Shown here piece after piece: positions 11,662 through 47,639 of a stretch of 64,000 nucleotides of DNA. Made by a program: the position numbers and the translations under genes. Origin of the DNA: Amaurobius ferox (Eukaryota; Arthropoda; Arachnida; Araneae; Amaurobiidae); NCBI GenBank assembly GCA_951213105.1, contig OX578140.1:29303780-29367779 (forward strand), in the 5' to 3' direction. The notes below the pieces were generated by a model, which made no database searches, was not told the origin of the DNA, and saw only the letters and a list, made by a program, of their open reading frames with translations. Within the stretch, counting starts at the first letter, position 1; each line of letters begins with the position of its first letter.

Positions 11662-14600
11662 GAATATATACAATTTCTTTCATACAGCTATATATACAAT
11701 TTCTTTTTATTAGTACAATGATTCTAGCTAAAACGAAATCTGCTTTTCAATTTCTTCATCTACAGTCACAATTGCAATATAGAAATTAGTTTATTAAATT
11801 AGATGTTTTTATTTACTTTCGAAATTTATTTTTACCTTTACTCAAAGGCAGAAATTTACTTTTGTGCATCAAAATTCTATTATCTGTACTACTGATGGGA
11901 AAAAATCAGTACAAATAAGATAACCATATGCATTATATATAAAACATATTTTAGTTTATCCGGTGAACAATATTTTTAAAAATTATAAATATTTAATCGA
12001 CTGAACCTGATTGATTAGTACCTATTTAATCAAATTTTAAACATTATAATTTTTATTACATAGTGTTTATGTTAATCCATGTCTAGCTAATCAGAATTTC
12101 TTATAGAACGCTGAAGGTTAATTAGTGCCTTGTTAATTGGTCATCATTCAGTGAACAGTAAGTATGGTTAACCAAATTTAAAAGTTAGCTGCACAGTTAG
12201 TGCATTACAAGGGCAGATTCAGGCAGAAATAAAAAGGATTTACTTCGACATGTTTATTTTATTGAACATTTGTTTTTGAAGTATATCAGTAAATAGTTAT
12301 CAAAACTGATAAATTGTTTTTGATTAATCATAAAATGAAGCAAACTAGCCTGATAAAATGAATTTTATGTCATTTTGGGATTTATTTTGTTGCAATAAAC
12401 TTTTATAAGTGAAACTATAGAATCACAAGAAACAATGCATATCTTAAAGGGAGGGGGGGGGGGGGTAATTGCCACAATGACTTATACCTGAATCTACATT
12501 AAGTTTCTTGTTATCATTGTAGATATCAGCTAATCTATGTTGACGAATGCATAATAAACATGAAACCAGTCCATGAATGCTCACACTGGTATCTGCAATA
12601 GGAATATCTCCCATATTTTTTAGAATGCCCCATAGACAGGCTTTGTGTTATAAACTTTGCCTTTGCAATTTCATGTGGCCTGAGCTAAATTGTTTATAAA
12701 TTTTGTGCCAGCCACATGGAAGAACTGAAATTGTTAGTTCCCATAGAATTTCTAAAAAATTGTGGCATATACTAAGTTTCAGGCTGCCACTGCAGATTTC
12801 GATTATTCCATGCTGACGAGCGCATAAAAAGTGAGAAACCAGTCCATGGATACTGGTATCTGCAATAGAAGTGCCTTCTCCATTATATCCTATTCAGAAA
12901 TTGATATATTAAAATGTTGTTAAACTATAAGAGCAAAACAGTTTTATCAGGCTATTTTCACAAAAAAAAAAATATGACTGAAGAAACAAATATGAGTTGA
13001 GCAAGAAAAATAGCACATCTATTTTGAAGTTGAAATTGGGGCTATAGCTAATATATTTCACATGACACCTTTGAAGAACAAGTATTTCAGCTATATTTCA
13101 GGCATTTAAAACTAACTTGAATGTACTCGGAAAGCTGTATCTATTTACTCAGTTTTGTTTTCATTCACCTATTATGTGTACATACATCATGTAGATGGTT
13201 ATCATAGAAACAAAATATCAATTTAGAATGTTCTGATATTAAAATAAGGAATTATATAAGGTTTTTACTGTCTAAGAAAAGTTGAAACCACTTTATGCGA
13301 AATATCAGTTAGCACGAACTATAGGCTAGGCACTATCAGTGCCTACTATATATTTCATTATATATTTATTTGTTTCATATAAAATGGTTAACATGAAATT
13401 TGAATTAATGTAAAAAAAAAAAAAAGTCCATTCCTCTGAAAGTCAAATTCTTAAGATAACACACTAGGTTATAGTGCAAATCTCAACCAACTTGTTTATT
13501 TTTGGTGATATCAATTGAAATCCATAGCATCTATTCTATTAGTATATAACTTTTTAATACTTCCGTAAAGAAACTAGGCATAAAAAAATTAGGTGACAGA
13601 TTAGATTTTTTAAGAAAGTATTACAAAGTTATATTTTCACAAGCAGCAGTTTATTTATTTTGATCTATTGGTATCTTTTATTAACATAGAAACAAGGAAC
13701 GAGCATTAAAGGAGACCTGGAGTCAGTATGTACATACTGATTGTCAAAATTTTCAATGTTCAAGTATCAGTTGTTACATTCAAAATGTTTGAAGTAAATA
13801 AAAGTTTAATAAAGAATGCCAAGAAATTGACTTATATATTTAAAAGTATGCACTGATTGTGGCTGGTAGACTTACCTGTTTAAAGATATCCCCCCCCCCC
13901 CCCCCCCAACTCCAGGAAAAAATCTATTCGAATTTTTTTTTTTTTAATTACACTGAATCAAGATACAAATCACATTGTAATTGCTAATGTGTGTAAAAAT
14001 TTCCTTAAAACCCAGAAGAGGGTGTATTGAAGCACTTTAATTGTAAATTCGTTGACACATTTCTACAAAAATATAGGTATGTCATTCTTTTGGTTTTGCC
14101 ACTTTGTTTTCTTTCGGTTAGTGAAGGTGACATAGCATTAGCATTGCTCACACATATTCAAATGATACAGAAACCAATATGCATATCTATTTGTTTATAA
14201 TTCAATGTGAACTGCAAACAATTGATGTAGCATTTTCGAAGCATATCAGTTATTAAAAATTTTTAGCATAGAAAATTATTAGCACATCACTGGGTATATA
14301 GAGTGGGTGGTTTACCCACCTTCTACACTAAATATTTTACCCAGGATTACATTGTAAACCTCCATTTTTTATTAATTTTAGATTAATTTTCTCAAAAACT
14401 TTCCACATTTTTTGTCCAAAATATTTCATTGTATGGCTTTTTCTTTTAAATCAAACACATAGTTTTATTTACAAACTTGCATCAATACTTGAAACTGACT
14501 TCAAAAAGTTATGGTAACCCACGTTTAAATGGTTATACGATTTGTTTTGGGTAGGTAACTTGCTTTCTTGTAGTTAAAACATTAATAAAATAAAACAAAT

Positions 14601-14808
14601 TGCTTCAAGTACTATAAGTCATCAATGAAAATAGGATTAAAAAAAACTGCGATTCACGTACAGAATACAATATAAAATGGGCATAAGGTGCCTTTAATAA
14701 ACATAATATGTATAACACAAGATATTTAAACTGTATGTTGTATATAATTTTTTTTTCTAGTAAATGAAGCATTTTCATCATTGATCAAGTAGTAATAATA
14801 ATAATATA
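11662..14808. other. Intergenic, dispersed repeats only
   Basis: No gene seen. Contains the repeat pair at 12480-12880, G/C runs near 12451 and 13891, and a stretch of AT-rich unique-looking DNA. Confidence 0.5.
12480..12880. repeat. Two adjacent copies of a dispersed repeat
   Basis: Both copies carry GAAACCAGTCCATG(A/G)AT then ACTGGTATCTGCAATA, preceded by a TGTTGACGAATGCATAA or TGCTGACGAGCGCATAA block. Related copies lie at 32540-32710 and, arranged as an inverted pair, at 45545-45705. No coding capacity. Confidence 0.6.
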
Positions 14809-16129
14809 CTAGCCGAATACCCGTTGAAATTCAACGTTCTTGTAATAAGCAACCCCTAAATATTGTAATTTTTTAATAATTCATGTTTCACATTTATTCG
14901 GCAAATTGAATATTTCAGTGTGCAAAACCCCCCAAAGAAGAAAATATTGGAAAAATTAAATTGCACAGTTTTTCCTTTCGAACTATCTACCAGTACACAA
15001 ATTAAAATCCCTATCTCACCCCGAAGCATACTATTTTACCATCTCCCCTTTCGAACGTTTTTCCTGTGAAGCACATCCATAAATGAACATTTTTGAAAAA
15101 CTATGTTCGTCTGGGCTTCTTTTATCAGATGATTGGCCCACATACCAAATATCAAGCCTCCATCACATTTAAAAGGAAGCGTGTCTTATTTATTCCGAAA
15201 ATTATACATATTGGTGTGCTGCACCCCCTAAATTAGCAAATATTGGAAATTTGAAATTGCACACTGTCTTCCTTTCAAACTATCTACACATACACCAAAT
15301 TTGATGTCTCTATCCTACCGTGAAGCATGTTTTTCTATAATTTCATCTTCGAACGTTTTTCTGTGTTGTACCCTTTAAATGACCATTTTTGAAACATCGT
15401 AATAATCTTAAGTTTTTTTATCAAATGATTAGCCCATATACTAAATTTCAAGCCTCTATCGCATTGTGAAGGAGGAGTTTTTCATTTGTTCGTCAAATCG
15501 AACATTTTAGTGTGTGGCACCCCCTATAATAGCAAACGTTGGAAAACAGAAATTGCACACTTTCTTCCTTTCCAACTATCTACCCGTGTACCAAATTTGA
15601 AGTCTCTAACTCATCACGAAGCATGCTTTTCCTATCATTTCACCTTTCGAATGTTTTTCTGTGGAGTACCCACTTTTCTTGGGTTTTCTATCAATCATTC
15701 GCCCATATACCAAATATCAAGCCTCTATCACGTTCTAAAAGAGGTGTTTCTACATCATTCCGAAAATAGAACATTTTTGTGTGCGAAAGTAGAAAATATT
15801 GGAAAAGTGAAATTGTACACTTTCTTTCTTCTAAACTATCTACCCGTACACCGAATTTCAAATTTCTATCTCATCCCAAAACATGTTTTCTCATCAATTC
15901 ACCTTTCGAACGTTTTTCTCTGGAGCACCCCCGGTTTTTGAAAAACTATAATCGTCTTGGGTGTTTTTATCAAATGATTATTCCATATGCCAAATTTCAA
16001 GCCTCTATCAAATTTTAAAGGAGCCATTTCTCATTTATTCGGTAAATCGAACATTTTGGTATGCGGCAGTGCCTAAAAAAAGCGTGACGGACAGGCAGAC
16101 ACTTGGCAATTAGTATATTTTATTATAGA
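14809..16129 (-). mobile_element. Non-autonomous Helitron with internal tandem repeats, copy 1
   Basis: On the minus strand the element starts TCTATAATAAAATATACTAA and ends in CTAG. Just before CTAG lies the palindrome CGTTGAATTTCAACG followed by GGTATTCGG, the hairpin-plus-CTAG tip typical of Helitrons. The flanks are A before TC and T after CTAG, the expected A/T target with no duplication. There is no Rep/helicase. The interior is mostly a ~290-bp unit repeated about four to five times; recurring words include ACCAAATTTCAAGCCTCTATC and AAATTGCACACTTTCTTCC. Open frames here (e.g. 15486-15941) are by-products of the repeat. Confidence 0.8.
15087..16060 (-). repeat. ~290-bp tandem repeat inside Helitron copy 1
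   Basis: The anchor TTTTGAAAAACTAT/ATCAAATGATT recurs near 15090, 15380, 15670 and 15935, spaced by roughly 270-293 bp. Copies are diverged, so the array is old or was inherited within the element. Confidence 0.7.
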
Positions 16130-19045
16130 TATATTTTATTTAATTCTTTAGTTCAAAATCATATCAAAAGCAAATAAATATGTGTGTATGAAGTAAAATA
16201 CATGACGAAATATATCTAAGGAAAATGTAAACACGTATAATCTCGAAGACGATAGCTTCAAAGTGTGTGCGATAGTGCGAATGCAAAAGAAATAAGTTAA
16301 CTCAGGTGCCGGCAAAGAGTGCCGGTTTAGCACGTCTAGGACCCGCCATTGAAAAGTTTATTTTGAGGAAATCCATACAAACAAAACATACAGGTAAAAA
16401 TAATTAAAAAATAATATTTTCTAATTTTGGTCCCTGGTTTTATATCTCTTTGAACTAGCTCTGTACGCAAAACTGAAGCGGAAAAGGAAACATGTTTTCA
16501 GCAGTCCTTTGTCATTCCAATAATCCATGGTCTTAAATCCAACTTTTGCTTTTGATATTCGGTTTTAAATAAGAATAACGAATCAGTTAAATTGTTTCGT
16601 ATCTTCAATTCGAATTTCCTTCATAATTTGTTTCTGCAGGCATTGTTGATGTTGTGGTATTTTCTATTTGTATTACCATTGGATTCTATATGAAATGTCT
16701 CTTTCTGCCAAAGAACTAAATACTCTTCTTAAGTAAATAAATAATATTTGTTCTTTATATTCACTTTGTTTCATATTTATTCTTTTATAATATTAAATAC
16801 TTGGTTTTATCTTGTTGGTAACTATTTTTCGGAAGTTGTCAAAATTTTATGTGTGGGGAATAATTTTAGACATCCATCATTACCAAATTTGGCTATTTTA
16901 ATTTGTAACCCCTCATATATTTGCATAAACCAACCATTGAATCTTGCAATAACTTTAAGTTTTTTGACGCCCTTCAACAGGCGAGCAGTAGTGCTTAGAA
17001 TGGGAAAGTGTAAATTACCCATAAATAATAGCTCAATAATGACGTGTCGTACATATTCTCGCATCTTCAGACATAACATTCGGACCAGGTCCGTAGGCGT
17101 AAGGGCCGGACATTCAGGGTGGGGTAACCTTTTCTTTGAAAAGTTTTAAATGAATTTTCAAGATAAATGCATGGAAAATTGTTGATTTTAGAAATAGAGA
17201 TAATAGCTTATATATATAACACTTCGCATAATTCTGATTTAAAAAACAGTAGTTCATATTGAAAAAGAATTTTGAGCCATTGATTGCTGTTGTTGTTGAG
17301 ACCCAGACCGTCCGACCTACCAGAAAGGTGTAAGTAACTGTTTGGACGGCCGGGAAGGAGCCATTGATTGCAAAATATCTTTGTGTTCCTTAACTTTGGA
17401 GCAAAGGTAATCATTTGTTCCTTTAAAATATGCATAATATTATAACTTGAATTTATAACATTTCATAATTATTTTTATATTTTCTTTCATTCAGTTGCCA
17501 CAGTTTCTTTTAATATCTTGGACGCTTTTCCACTAAAGCATTTAAATATCAAATTATTTGGAATTATAGTTATTAGCTATGAGGATGTATTAAAATTGAC
17601 ATTTTTGTATCGGTTAATTTGACATCAGTTAGTAGGTACTATCAGAAATTTGGGATTTTTGTCAAATTTTATTCTTTGCAAGTAAGATATACAATACCAG
17701 ACTAAGAAAATTTGGAACCCTATTGTGGTCATCTGCACTGTTAACATGTGTTTGTCTATCTATGTCTAGCATTTTTTCTTATGTAGAGATTGACACAGAA
17801 TTCTTTTAGGGGGTGTTTTTATTCCTTTTCTAAAATTTGAGAAGTAATTTTCTATAGTAGGGAGTATGTTATGGAAATAGGTACCGTCAAATGGGGCTAC
17901 ATAGGGCATGGGGTCTACTTTAATCAAAACTCTAGAAAGTGTTAATTTTTTTAAATTAAACAAGAATTATGATTTTTTTTTTACAAATTAGTTTTGTGTT
18001 AGAAGGAAGTTATATTAGAAAAACAAATATACAAAAAAAAAAATTAAAAAGATTAAAAATACTTTTAGGTATTAAGCTTAATATTAATGGACACTGTGTA
18101 AAAAGTGCAATTCCCAAAATTAATGCCATGCATGTATTTTTGTGGCAGAATTAAGTTTTCACTGTGTTTCAATATGTTATTTAAACTTATTTTTAGGAAA
18201 TGCACTATATTTCAGAAATGCCAGCAAACTTTACAATGTTTAAAATAAATTTAAATGTTTTGATACAATTCTTAGATGAAAATGGGACTATTTTGAACAA
18301 GTTTATTTACAGTGATATTTATCAGTTTCACAGCTGATTAAGAATCAGCTGATGTTATTTTTAGTTTGTTTTGTTTACTATTTGCCCTTATTAATCGTTT
18401 ATTTGCTTAGGTGATTTATTAGAACCAAAATTTAATTATTAATAAAATTGCTGAATTAAATGCTATTACAGTGTCCTGTGAAAAAGTTACTATTAGCATT
18501 TCATGCTTAGTGAAAACATCTATTAAACATGATTAAAATGTGTAAGAAAAACATAGGAACTATTCAGTATAGAAATTACAGTGATACCCAAGTAGAAGAA
18601 GCTAACTTAAAGCAATTAATGGCATTAAAATGAATAATTGCCCCCCCCCCTCTTCCCCTTATGTAATGTAATACAAAATTTTCTCCTTAATTTGGCACAG
18701 TATATAACCATATTAAACCTTTATGTTGCCAATCTCTGATTTAAAAAAGAGCCAACAGTAATATGTTGCAACTTTTATCAACTTTTTTCAACAAAAGAAT
18801 TTGCTTTCAAAATAATTTTAAGTATTTTTTTACTATTAGTAAGATAATTTTTCACCACGTTTTAAAAGAATTTCTTAAATTAACTATATTTTGTTGCTTC
18901 CTAATATATACATCTACCTATAGCAGTAGATGATACTGATGAGTTAAAGCACTTTAAATTAATTTGAAAAATGAAGCTAAAAGTACATATTTTGAGTTTA
19001 GTTTCAATAACTTCATATATAAAATAATTTTTTTTCTCTTGTTAG
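16130..19045. other. Intergenic or CNOT11 5' intron, no exon recognised
   Basis: AT-rich apart from a GC-richer patch near 16940-17140 that I could not identify. The CNOT11 exon at 19046 needs an upstream exon ending after two bases of a codon; none was found with confidence. Confidence 0.45.
17288..17357 (-). mobile_element. 70-bp SINE 3'-end fragment
   Basis: Perfect 14-bp target duplication GAGCCATTGATTGC at 17274-17287 and 17358-17371. The insert is GTT-repeat, GAGACCCAGACCGTCCGACC and TTTGGACGGCCGGGAAG, the last 70 bp of the family at 63279. 5' truncation with target duplication points to LINE-assisted retroposition. Confidence 0.85.
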
Positions 19046-42219
<23,174 letters not shown>

Positions 42220-43206
42220 TGTACATTTATGATATTCATTTCATTTAAGACTCATATTTAAATAAATTATTTTTCATTTAATCTTCACTTTAAATAAATC
42301 ATTCAATTTCAAATTTCACTGTCCATTCTTATCTTTAGTTTCACAAATCTGTTTATTTGTGTTTCAGTCAAATTCGGTAGTAGTTTGGTGTAAAATCTGA
42401 GTCGGTATAATATACAAACTCCAAAATAAAATAATTTTACTTTGGAATATTTAATTAATTTTTTTTTCAATTTTCTTCAGGCAATAAATTAAAAAAATGC
42501 CAAATGTTAACCAATTAAAAAACTATTCCCATGAAAAATTAATATTGTAATATAATAGAGATTAACACAAATATATTTTAATAAAACAAAATTAAGTCAT
42601 GCTTGTCTGAAATAAAATAATTGATATTTACATATGGATGAAATAAATATTTCTAAATCCATAGTAATATATAGAACTCTATCAGGCATTCAGCTTATTT
42701 AGAATACAAAAATGCAAAATTTTGCTAAAATCTCAGGAAATTTGCTAATTTTGGTAACTTTTACATTGCCAATATAGAAAATTTTGGTAGATTTTGTCAA
42801 TTCCCCCCCCCCCCCCTGAGGGGGTACATTGTCACATTTGGTATCAATCAAAATATTTTTCTATACTCCTTAAAATGAAGGGTATAATTGCTATAATTTT
42901 GATCATTTGGACCAATACAGACTTTTAAAAAGTTTTGAAAAATTTGAAAAGAAAAAAAAAAAAAAAAAAAAAAGAGAGAGAGAAAAAAAAAAAAAAAAAA
43001 AAAAAACCCCATAAGCTCCTTAAATGGATTTTGGTATGGTATGAGAAAGTCAAGTTGAGCTGCACTCCACTTAATTTATAGTTAAAATTGTTTTCAAAGT
43101 TTGTTAATTCTGAATTTTTTTAAATTGAGTGCAGCCCAGCTCAAGACGTACCAAAAAAAGATTTATCCGAAACCTTTAGTGGGCAATTCAGATCTATAAT
43201 CTAAGC
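42220..43206. other. Intergenic downstream of CNOT11, low complexity
   Basis: Contains a C run near 42805-42818 and an A-rich tract with a short GA repeat at 42942-43007. No gene seen. Confidence 0.6.
42261..42298 (+). terminator. CNOT11 polyadenylation signals
   Basis: AATAAA at 42261-42266 and again at 42293-42298, 42 and 74 nt after the stop codon, giving a very short 3' UTR if used. Confidence 0.6.
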
Positions 43207-43490
43207 CAGTGATGCACAACTGTTTTGCTGGTGTGACCCCACTGAAGTATTGTTTTATTTAAGGGCCACTGGGAAAATAAAATAAAGAGTTAATTAAATA
43301 TGCATTTTATTTTTAAAAGGATTTATTTTGCATTTGTTAATATTACTTATATTTAGCTATTAAAAGTGTTAAAATGTTTTATCTAATTAGAAATAGCATG
43401 TAGGATTTATATTTTCTGTTTTTCATAAAAAAAAAACCATTTTGGCAATCCCTTGAAATATCCTCATGACCCAAGGGTTGCACACAACTG
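43207..43490. mobile_element. hAT-type MITE with perfect 8-bp target duplication
   Basis: ATCTAAGC is duplicated at 43199-43206 and 43491-43498. Left tip CAGTGATGCACAACTG, right tip (complement) CAGTTGTGTGCAACCC. Subterminal GTGTGACCCC and GGGTCATGAGG are also inverted. 284 bp, AT-rich core, no coding. Confidence 0.88.
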
Positions 43491-43498
43491 ATCTAAGC

Positions 43499-44875
43499 CA
43501 TAGTCTATCTATGAAACAGGCAGTGGTGAAGCACGGGCTTCAATACAAGGGAAGCTTTTTCCATCTGTGATCTAGGTTGAGCAGCTGTAACATTTTTTAT
43601 ATGAGTGGATATGTTAACTGAATAAGACACCATTTATTTCTCTAAATTATGTTATTTACATTATAGGTGGAACTTCGGTAATTCAAATGATAACTTATAT
43701 AAAGTTGTTGACATGTGTTGATAAATACTAAAATGAATTAACTTTGTTACATATAGAGCATGCATATAAAAATTGAATTCATATTAATAAGTACCTCTGT
43801 GAAATAACTTTATTTAAGGTATCACAGAATTATCCAGATTTAATTCTTTCATCTGAAAATCCATTGAGAAGAGACGTTTCAATACTTCAAACTGTAGTGT
43901 ACTGCTGAAAATAGTATTGATAGACTCAATGAAATTTAAAATAAATATTTCTATTTCCTGTGATACAGATTAGGCAACTGAAAATTTACCACTTGGCATC
44001 AATGATGCTGAGTTGAATGTTGCCATTCATTAAATATAATCATACTAGACATGCAGCATTACATACAGTGTATAAAATTAAAAAGTTAAAACGAAATAAT
44101 TGTATGACCTGCATGTTTTTCTAAAATTTATGAATAATAGCTGAAATGGAAATTTCATACTTAAAATCTAAACTTCAGAGAACTTATGTTTTCCCACTAA
44201 TTTTAACTGATGAGCACTTAAATTACAGCCATTCAATAGAAAGTAAAAACAATCCACTTTGACATGCTGTTTTGTATTATTTTTATCCTTCAGCAAATAC
44301 TTGCCATTCTGACCATGGAAATGGCAGTCGAGGAAGGTGGGAAGCTATGGCAGCTTTACCTTCCTTTGTTGATTTCACCCAGCTCCATTGACTCAATCTA
44401 AATTGAAAATAAAAATAAAAAAAATCTGTGTAAAAGTTTAATTAAACACGATAATCTTTTTTGTTGTGAATGATTTCAATATGAGCAACAGGATAACGTT
44501 AGCTGAGCTGGTCAATGATTTCCTTTGAGAATTTAAGAAGCATGCTTCAAACTTGCAGAAACATGTCTCCCATTAATCTCAGGGGGAGAAGGGAATCTGG
44601 AAAAGCACATGTAAGGGAATGGGGAAGACATTATCTAACAAGGAGCTTCCATACATTTGGGAGAACTTCAGTTCTATCTGTTTTCAATTTATTAGAAATT
44701 TAAAAGAGCAATCATTGCTACCAAGTTTTTAAAAAGTAATTGGAGAATGTGGCATTTTCAATGTTTTGCCCTTGAAACTAGAGTCATCTTTATTACAAAC
44801 AGTCTGTGTCTGAAAGTGAATCTGGATCACCAATAACTTTCTCTACGTCATCCATATGTTTCCCCCTCCTAGCCA
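43499..44875. other. Intergenic, no gene seen
   Basis: AT-rich, stop-rich, no transposon ends recognised. Confidence 0.5.
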
Positions 44876-45215
44876 GACTGTCTGACCTACCTGAAAGTGT
44901 GGGAGACCCAGACCACCTGACTCTCACAAAGGTATAGAGCAGCTGTTTGAGCAGCCAGATTCCTGAAAGTGTAAAGTAACTGTTCGAACACCCGGATAGT
45001 GCCACCTAATTTAGACCAGAATCTAATGGAGGTGGCAGTCATAGGGACTGTACCATCCTTCATGTAATCCATTACCTCTTGGATGGATTTTTGGATCTAC
45101 AGATTAACATGCCCATGCTCCACGTAGATAGTTTTGGGAGGTGGGGATCAAACCTGGGTCTACAGTGTGTGATCCTAACGTCTTAACCACTGGGCTATCT
45201 CAAACCTGGTTTTTA
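44876..45215 (-). mobile_element. tRNA-headed SINE with duplicated tail
   Basis: On the minus strand the head has GATAGCCCAGTGGTTAAGAC (A-box region) and CCCAGGTTTGATCCCC (B-box). The body has GGTGGCACTATCCGGGTG. The tail motif (GACCCAGACC.(T/C)C(T/C)GAC followed by a 'gaaaggtgta'-like word) occurs two to three times in tandem on the plus strand at 44876-44985. Same family as 37112 and 63279. Confidence 0.75.
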
Positions 45216-45544
45216 CTTTTACAAACCAAACCATCTGACTCACTGCAAGATTTAGAGTAAGTAGTCAGGCAACTTAATATAATAATAATAATCAATTTTA
45301 TCAATTAATAATTAGAAAAACAGCAGAAGAATATACTAAATTAGATAAAACAGTTTCACAGGAACATACAAATTCTTGGGTTGTAAATATAATCAATTCT
45401 CAAGTTGTAAAAAGCAAGTATATAGTAATAAGATTATTGTAGACCGGTATATCTAATATACTACTGGAAAATATCATTATTGTGAGTCGGGAACATATTG
45501 GATTGTGTTTCTAATGTCGGTAATAACATCTATGAACCAGTTTT

Positions 45545-45705
45545 GTAGCATTTATGCACTCATCAGCATGGAGTAGATAATACTTGCAATGGCAGCATAA
45601 CTCACTATGCACTACAATTTTGTGCATATAGCAAGTTTTCTTTTTGCCATTGCAACTATCGGCTATTCCATGCTGACAAGTACATAAATAGCAAGGCACT
45701 GGATA
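45545..45705. repeat. Inverted pair of the dispersed 12.5-kb repeat
   Basis: GCATTTATGCACTCATCAGC at the left and its diverged complement (TGCTGACAAGTACATAAATAGC) at the right flank a short centre with TTGCAATGGCAGC and its counterpart TTGCCATTGCAA. It could fold into a long hairpin. Confidence 0.6.
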
Positions 45706-45845
45706 TCAATATCTGTACAATGCTCATCTGCACAATGGTCATTAACTGCACATTCATTTGCACAATGGTCATTATCTGCACATTCATTATCTGTACATTT
45801 GAAATGGTTCCCAATATTTTCCACTCACCACTTAGTTACTTACTA

Positions 45846-45960
45846 AACTTTAGTTAAAATACTTTAGTTAAATACTTTAGTTAAATTACTTTAGTTAAAA
45901 TCTTTAGTTAAATACTTTAGTTAATACTTTAGTTAAATTACTTTAGTTAAAATACTAAAA
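45846..45960. repeat. Minisatellite, unit ACTTTAGTTAAAT
   Basis: Around eight imperfect units of 11-14 bp, each containing CTTTAGTTAA. It is preceded by a short TGCACATTCAT/CACAATGGTCATT repeat at 45717-45795. Confidence 0.85.
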
Positions 45961-46049
45961 TAAAAAATTACTAAAATACCACTTAGTCATTTCCGTCTGC
46001 ACATTTGAGATGGCTAGTGATCATTAAATGTGACACCTACACATTTAAC

Positions 46050-46470
46050 AAGAAAGATCAATCATTCATAAAGCATTGATTATGAAGCACTTTTCAACTA
46101 TAATGCAATTTTATTTAAACATCTCTAAAATGCGATACATTCATCGGTGATATTTTAAAAATTATCACAATTCTACTATTTATTATATTTGAAAACTTCA
46201 TAAAAAATAAATGAGCTTTATTCAAACAACGTCATCGAAAAATAAATCACCTGGCTCTCTAAATAAAAACAGTGAATATTTCATGCATAAACTTTTTTCC
46301 ATTCTTTTCATTCAGCAGCGTTATTTTTAAAATTATCACAATACTACAATAATTTATTTATTTTACTTAAAAGCTTAAAACCATGGAGGTAAAAGTACTG
46401 TATAACTCCTTACTTAAATCTTCATCGAAAAAGGCAATAGAATTATCGGCTTCTCTATGTAAAAACAATT
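46050..46470. repeat. Dispersed repeat, inverse of 28005-28310
   Basis: Two to three diverged units with AAATGCGATACATTCATCGG, AATTATCACAAT and CTACTATTTATTATATTTGA, the complements of the 28-kb words. Confidence 0.6.
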
Positions 46471-46626
46471 AATGTTTCATTCATATCAGCTATATTGCAG
46501 ATTCCAGAACTAAATAATTTTGTGTTAAAGAAATTTAGCAATTCTTATGCAACTCATCTTGCACCTTGATGTGTTTACATTATCCATACGTGAAAATCGG
46601 GCTTTGTTGTAGAAATAATCAAAATT

Positions 46627-46935
46627 TGATGATCATTTAAAATCAAAAATATTGTAATTGCATTAGCGCAGTATATAGATGTATAGAAAAAAATAAAGAG
46701 GTTTTAAGACGGATGTAACACTAAATATAAATTGAAGATAACCTTAAAAATCATGATTTTGACACAATATGGATGGCATTGATCATTTAAACTCAAATAT
46801 ATTGTAATTGTGCTGTTTCAGAATGTAGATGTACAGAAATTTAGCAAAAATAAAGCGATTTTAGGACGGATACAACACTAAATATAAATTAAAAAGAACT
46901 TTAAAAATCGCGATTTTGACACAAGATGGATGCCA
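46627..46935. repeat. ~160-bp tandem repeat, two units
   Basis: GATCATTTAAA.TCAAA.ATATTGTAATTG, GACGGAT(G/A)(T/C)AACACTAAATATAAATT and CGATTTTGACACAA recur once each about 160 bp apart. Confidence 0.75.
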
Positions 46936-47639
46936 TATTTTATTTTGAAGTGGGTCACTTGATCTCTTCATATGATATGGGTGTAAATATTATTTTAATT
47001 TTTATTTAAAAAACTACCGAATATATTTTGCTGAATTTCTCTTCATATTTCTTATGCGATAATTTGAATATTTCCTAACACTTTCAAAGCATATGAATTC
47101 GCTTAAAAAATTTTTGGAAAATTAGGTCCCATAGGGTTCAATGTATTTCATTTTTTTTTAACCCGGGTTCAATCCAAAACTAATTGGGTGATATTGTTCA
47201 TTTATATTCCCATAGGTCCCACAGACCGTCTGAACAACATACTAAAATTTCATTTCGATAAAATCATTTTTACGGCAGTTATCGTGCGAACGGACAGACA
47301 GACAGAATGAACAAAGTCATAAACACTTTTCAACTATGTTGTAAAGTGTTAATACAAGTTATTAATAACTTTTCTGGACAACAAAAATCGTTTCAAGTTT
47401 AAGTATAAAAATAGTTCACATTTTAAAATTCTGCAACATATGCTAAACTGGAAAATATATTGGATTTTAATTTTGTATACGACAAATTGATTTAATTGTT
47501 TCATATCTTCGATTGGCCGGGAAAGGATGTAAAATTGTGATTTTATTATTTCTAAATGGTAAAGTGGCGTAAGTTTTTTGACAATCTCATTGTATCGTCA
47601 GCCCTTATTCGTATTTTTATCTACATCTATTTGTCTATC
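46936..47639. other. Non-coding, contains a transposon-like end
   Basis: No gene. The stretch GCGAACGGACAGACAGACAG near 47286-47305 resembles the 5' region of the Helitrons here but no element could be delimited. Confidence 0.4.

Noticed and set aside
15486..16018. Three overlapping open frames on the plus strand
   Set aside because: They are produced by the Helitron's tandem repeats, repeat themselves with each unit, and lack a family resemblance.
16748..17149. 133-codon frame in a GC-richer patch
   Set aside because: No domain, splice context or homology recognised; both strands are open by chance.
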